A stretch of 7,062 nucleotides of DNA from Psychromonas sp. (GTDB lineage: Bacteria; Pseudomonadota; Gammaproteobacteria; Enterobacterales; Psychromonadaceae). Below, piece by piece: positions 6,063-7,062 of the stretch. The translations under genes were made by a program, and so were the position numbers. The notes under the pieces were generated by a model, which saw nothing but the letters and a program-made list of their open reading frames with translations, made no database searches and was not told the DNA's origin. Within the stretch, counting starts at the first letter, position 1; the number at the start of each line of letters is the position of its first letter. The stretch is from contig JAGLDN010000226.1 in assembly GCA_023145575.1 (NCBI GenBank), positions 1 through 7,062 on the forward strand, given 5' to 3'.

Positions 6063-6944
6063 ATGAAACGTATTTTTTTTAGGTTTCAATCTTTGTTCAT
6101 GTTGCTGCTGGTATCCATTATAATTTGTCTGGTTTTCATGCAACGGGTTAGCGCTAAAGATGTATTTGATTACCGACATAGAGTGATCTTTCGCGACAAT
6201 TTTCAATCAAGAGACCTCTGGAAGTGGAGGTTATCTGAAGATGATAATTACAATATCAACAAAAAAAATGCTAAACGCATAATAATAGTGAATGCACCTA
6301 GGCTGCCTAAAGGTAATAAGGCAGTCAAATTTGTGGTGTCGCACGGTGTAAACATATTTCGCTCGGAAATGTCGCTTCCGTATGAAAAAGGCTTCAACGA
6401 GCGATGGTACGGTGAGCGTATATTAGTGCCTGAGGATTGGGTATTTGATGCTGATGGCGGAAAAGACATTGTCATTCAGTGGCATGCTATTAGAGGAAAC
6501 TGGCATCATACCCATCCCAATCTTGCGATAGCCATCGGTAACAATCACTGGTTTGTCACACAGAACTACGGTATTGCACAGAGCAAGCCGTCAAAAATAA
6601 CTACGAAACTAGAAGGTAAGGTAAAGCCTGGTTATTGGGCCTCTTGGGTGATCCATGCTAAGTGGTCACCTTGTGCCGATGGGATCATTGAGATCTGGAA
6701 GGATGGCAAACTGGTCTTTAATCGCACTGGCGCGAACGTTTATTCATCGATTGGTGTGGAATACACACCATATTTCAAGACAGGTATCTATCATCCTGAG
6801 TGGCATCTCAAATCTGAACGTAAACGAAACGCCTATAAAGAAGGATCAGAAATCGTAAAAAATAAAGTAATATATGTCACTGACATTAAGGTTGGTCGCT
6901 CGGATGCAACGTTCAGGGATGTGGTTCACAATGTGAAAATATGA
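6063..6944 (+). CDS. Exported heparin-lyase-like (polysaccharide lyase) family protein
   Basis: Read from the ATG at 6063, this is a 293-residue protein. The start was chosen because MKRIFFRFQ gives a proper basic n-region; an upstream in-frame TTG (6045) would only prepend MVVNII. A weak GGTGG (6047-6051) precedes it by 11 bases. The N-terminus is a signal peptide: basic start, hydrophobic core (about 11-26) and VSA-KD at 29-33, so cleavage after Ala31 and export to the periplasm or beyond are likely. The mature part resembles the polysaccharide lyase family PF14099 (beta-jelly-roll): FRSEM (99-103), YGERILVPEDW (115-125), IQWH (138-141), WVIHAKWSP (194-202), IIEIWKDGKLV (208-218), YFKTGIY (237-243) and a final VTDIKVG strand (272-278). 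Such proteins cleave uronic-acid-containing polysaccharides by beta-elimination, but substrate and activity cannot be read here, and no polysaccharide genes lie beside it. Base composition looks less AT-rich than the operon, hinting at separate origin. Confidence 0.75.
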   Translation: MKRIFFRFQSLFMLLLVSIIICLVFMQRVSAKDVFDYRHRVIFRDNFQSRDLWKWRLSEDDNYNINKKNAKRIIIVNAPRLPKGNKAVKFVVSHGVNIFRSEMSLPYEKGFNERWYGERILVPEDWVFDADGGKDIVIQWHAIRGNWHHTHPNLAIAIGNNHWFVTQNYGIAQSKPSKITTKLEGKVKPGYWASWVIHAKWSPCADGIIEIWKDGKLVFNRTGANVYSSIGVEYTPYFKTGIYHPEWHLKSERKRNAYKEGSEIVKNKVIYVTDIKVGRSDATFRDVVHNVKI

Positions 6945-7062
6945 AAGTTCTTGATATTGCGGCTTTTTAAATTAATATGTACCCATGTTACTTTATTTTG
7001 CAAAGTCAGATCGGCAAGTAGCTAGGCATAAAATTGTCCTCTCGATGATTAACTGCGTTAAT
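6945..7062. other. Non-coding right end of the window
   Basis: This 118-base stretch has no coding frame of note. A GCGGCTTTTT string (6958-6967) follows the lyase-like gene, but I see no GC-rich stem before the T-run, so a terminator is not called. The far end carries the second copy of the palindromic repeat. Confidence 0.5.
7041..7062 (+). repeat. Dispersed repeat, right copy, with 15-base palindrome (cut by the window end)
   Basis: ATGATTAACTGCGTTAAT (7045-7062) repeats 311-328 with one difference, in the palindrome spacer (TGC here, TAC there). The palindrome is ATTAAC-TGC-GTTAAT (7048-7062). A preceding CTCT (7040-7043 within CCTCTCG) and ATAAAATTGT (7028-7037) also have counterparts left of the first copy. 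The repeat reaches the last base of the window, so its full length is unknown. Confidence 0.55.

Noticed and set aside
6938..6967. Stem AATAT/ATATT followed by CTTTTT after the lyase-like gene as a terminator
   Set aside because: The stem is only five A-T pairs and is separated from the T-run by unpaired GCGGC, so stability would be negligible.
1..7062. CRISPR arrays, tRNA or rRNA genes
   Set aside because: No regularly spaced repeats, cloverleaf-forming sequences or conserved rRNA segments were seen on either strand.

Overview
The window is AT-rich DNA and reads as gammaproteobacterial. The evidence is a FadI/FadJ-style beta-oxidation operon, an IS5-family transposase and the general codon style. 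The low GC and IS content would suit a Legionellales- or Piscirickettsia-like, possibly host-associated, lineage. That placement is inference, because no rRNA or other phylogenetic marker is present.

Layout. Positions 1-191 hold the 3' end of an IS5-family insertion sequence cut by the window edge. About 390 bases without a gene follow (192-581); they contain a 15-base palindrome, a strong nested hairpin, a weak candidate promoter and the ribosome binding site of the next gene. Positions 582-5982 are a tight three-gene operon on the + strand: a FadI/HADHB-type thiolase, a FadJ/HADHA-type bifunctional hydratase/dehydrogenase starting inside the thiolase stop codon (TAATG), and a VLCAD/ACAD9-type acyl-CoA dehydrogenase overlapping the second gene by 22 bases. 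After an 80-base AT-only-like gap comes a separate gene (6063-6944) for an exported protein resembling the heparin-lyase-like polysaccharide lyase family. The last 118 bases are non-coding and end in a second copy of the palindrome seen at 314-328.

How the genes work together. The three operon products cover all four reactions of one fatty-acid beta-oxidation turn: acyl-CoA dehydrogenation, enoyl-CoA hydration, 3-hydroxyacyl-CoA oxidation and thiolysis. All three look most like the membrane-associated long-chain machinery of mitochondria (VLCAD plus trifunctional protein) rather than the soluble FadBA/FadE set. Acyl-CoA synthetase and electron-transfer flavoprotein genes are not in the window. 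The exported lyase-like protein has no visible functional link to the operon, appears richer in GC, and probably has its own promoter.

I do not see a new defence, mobile or RNA-based system here. The points most worth following up are the palindromic repeat on both sides of the gene block, the hairpin in the operon leader, the mitochondrial-like composition of the beta-oxidation module, and the isolated secreted lyase-like gene.
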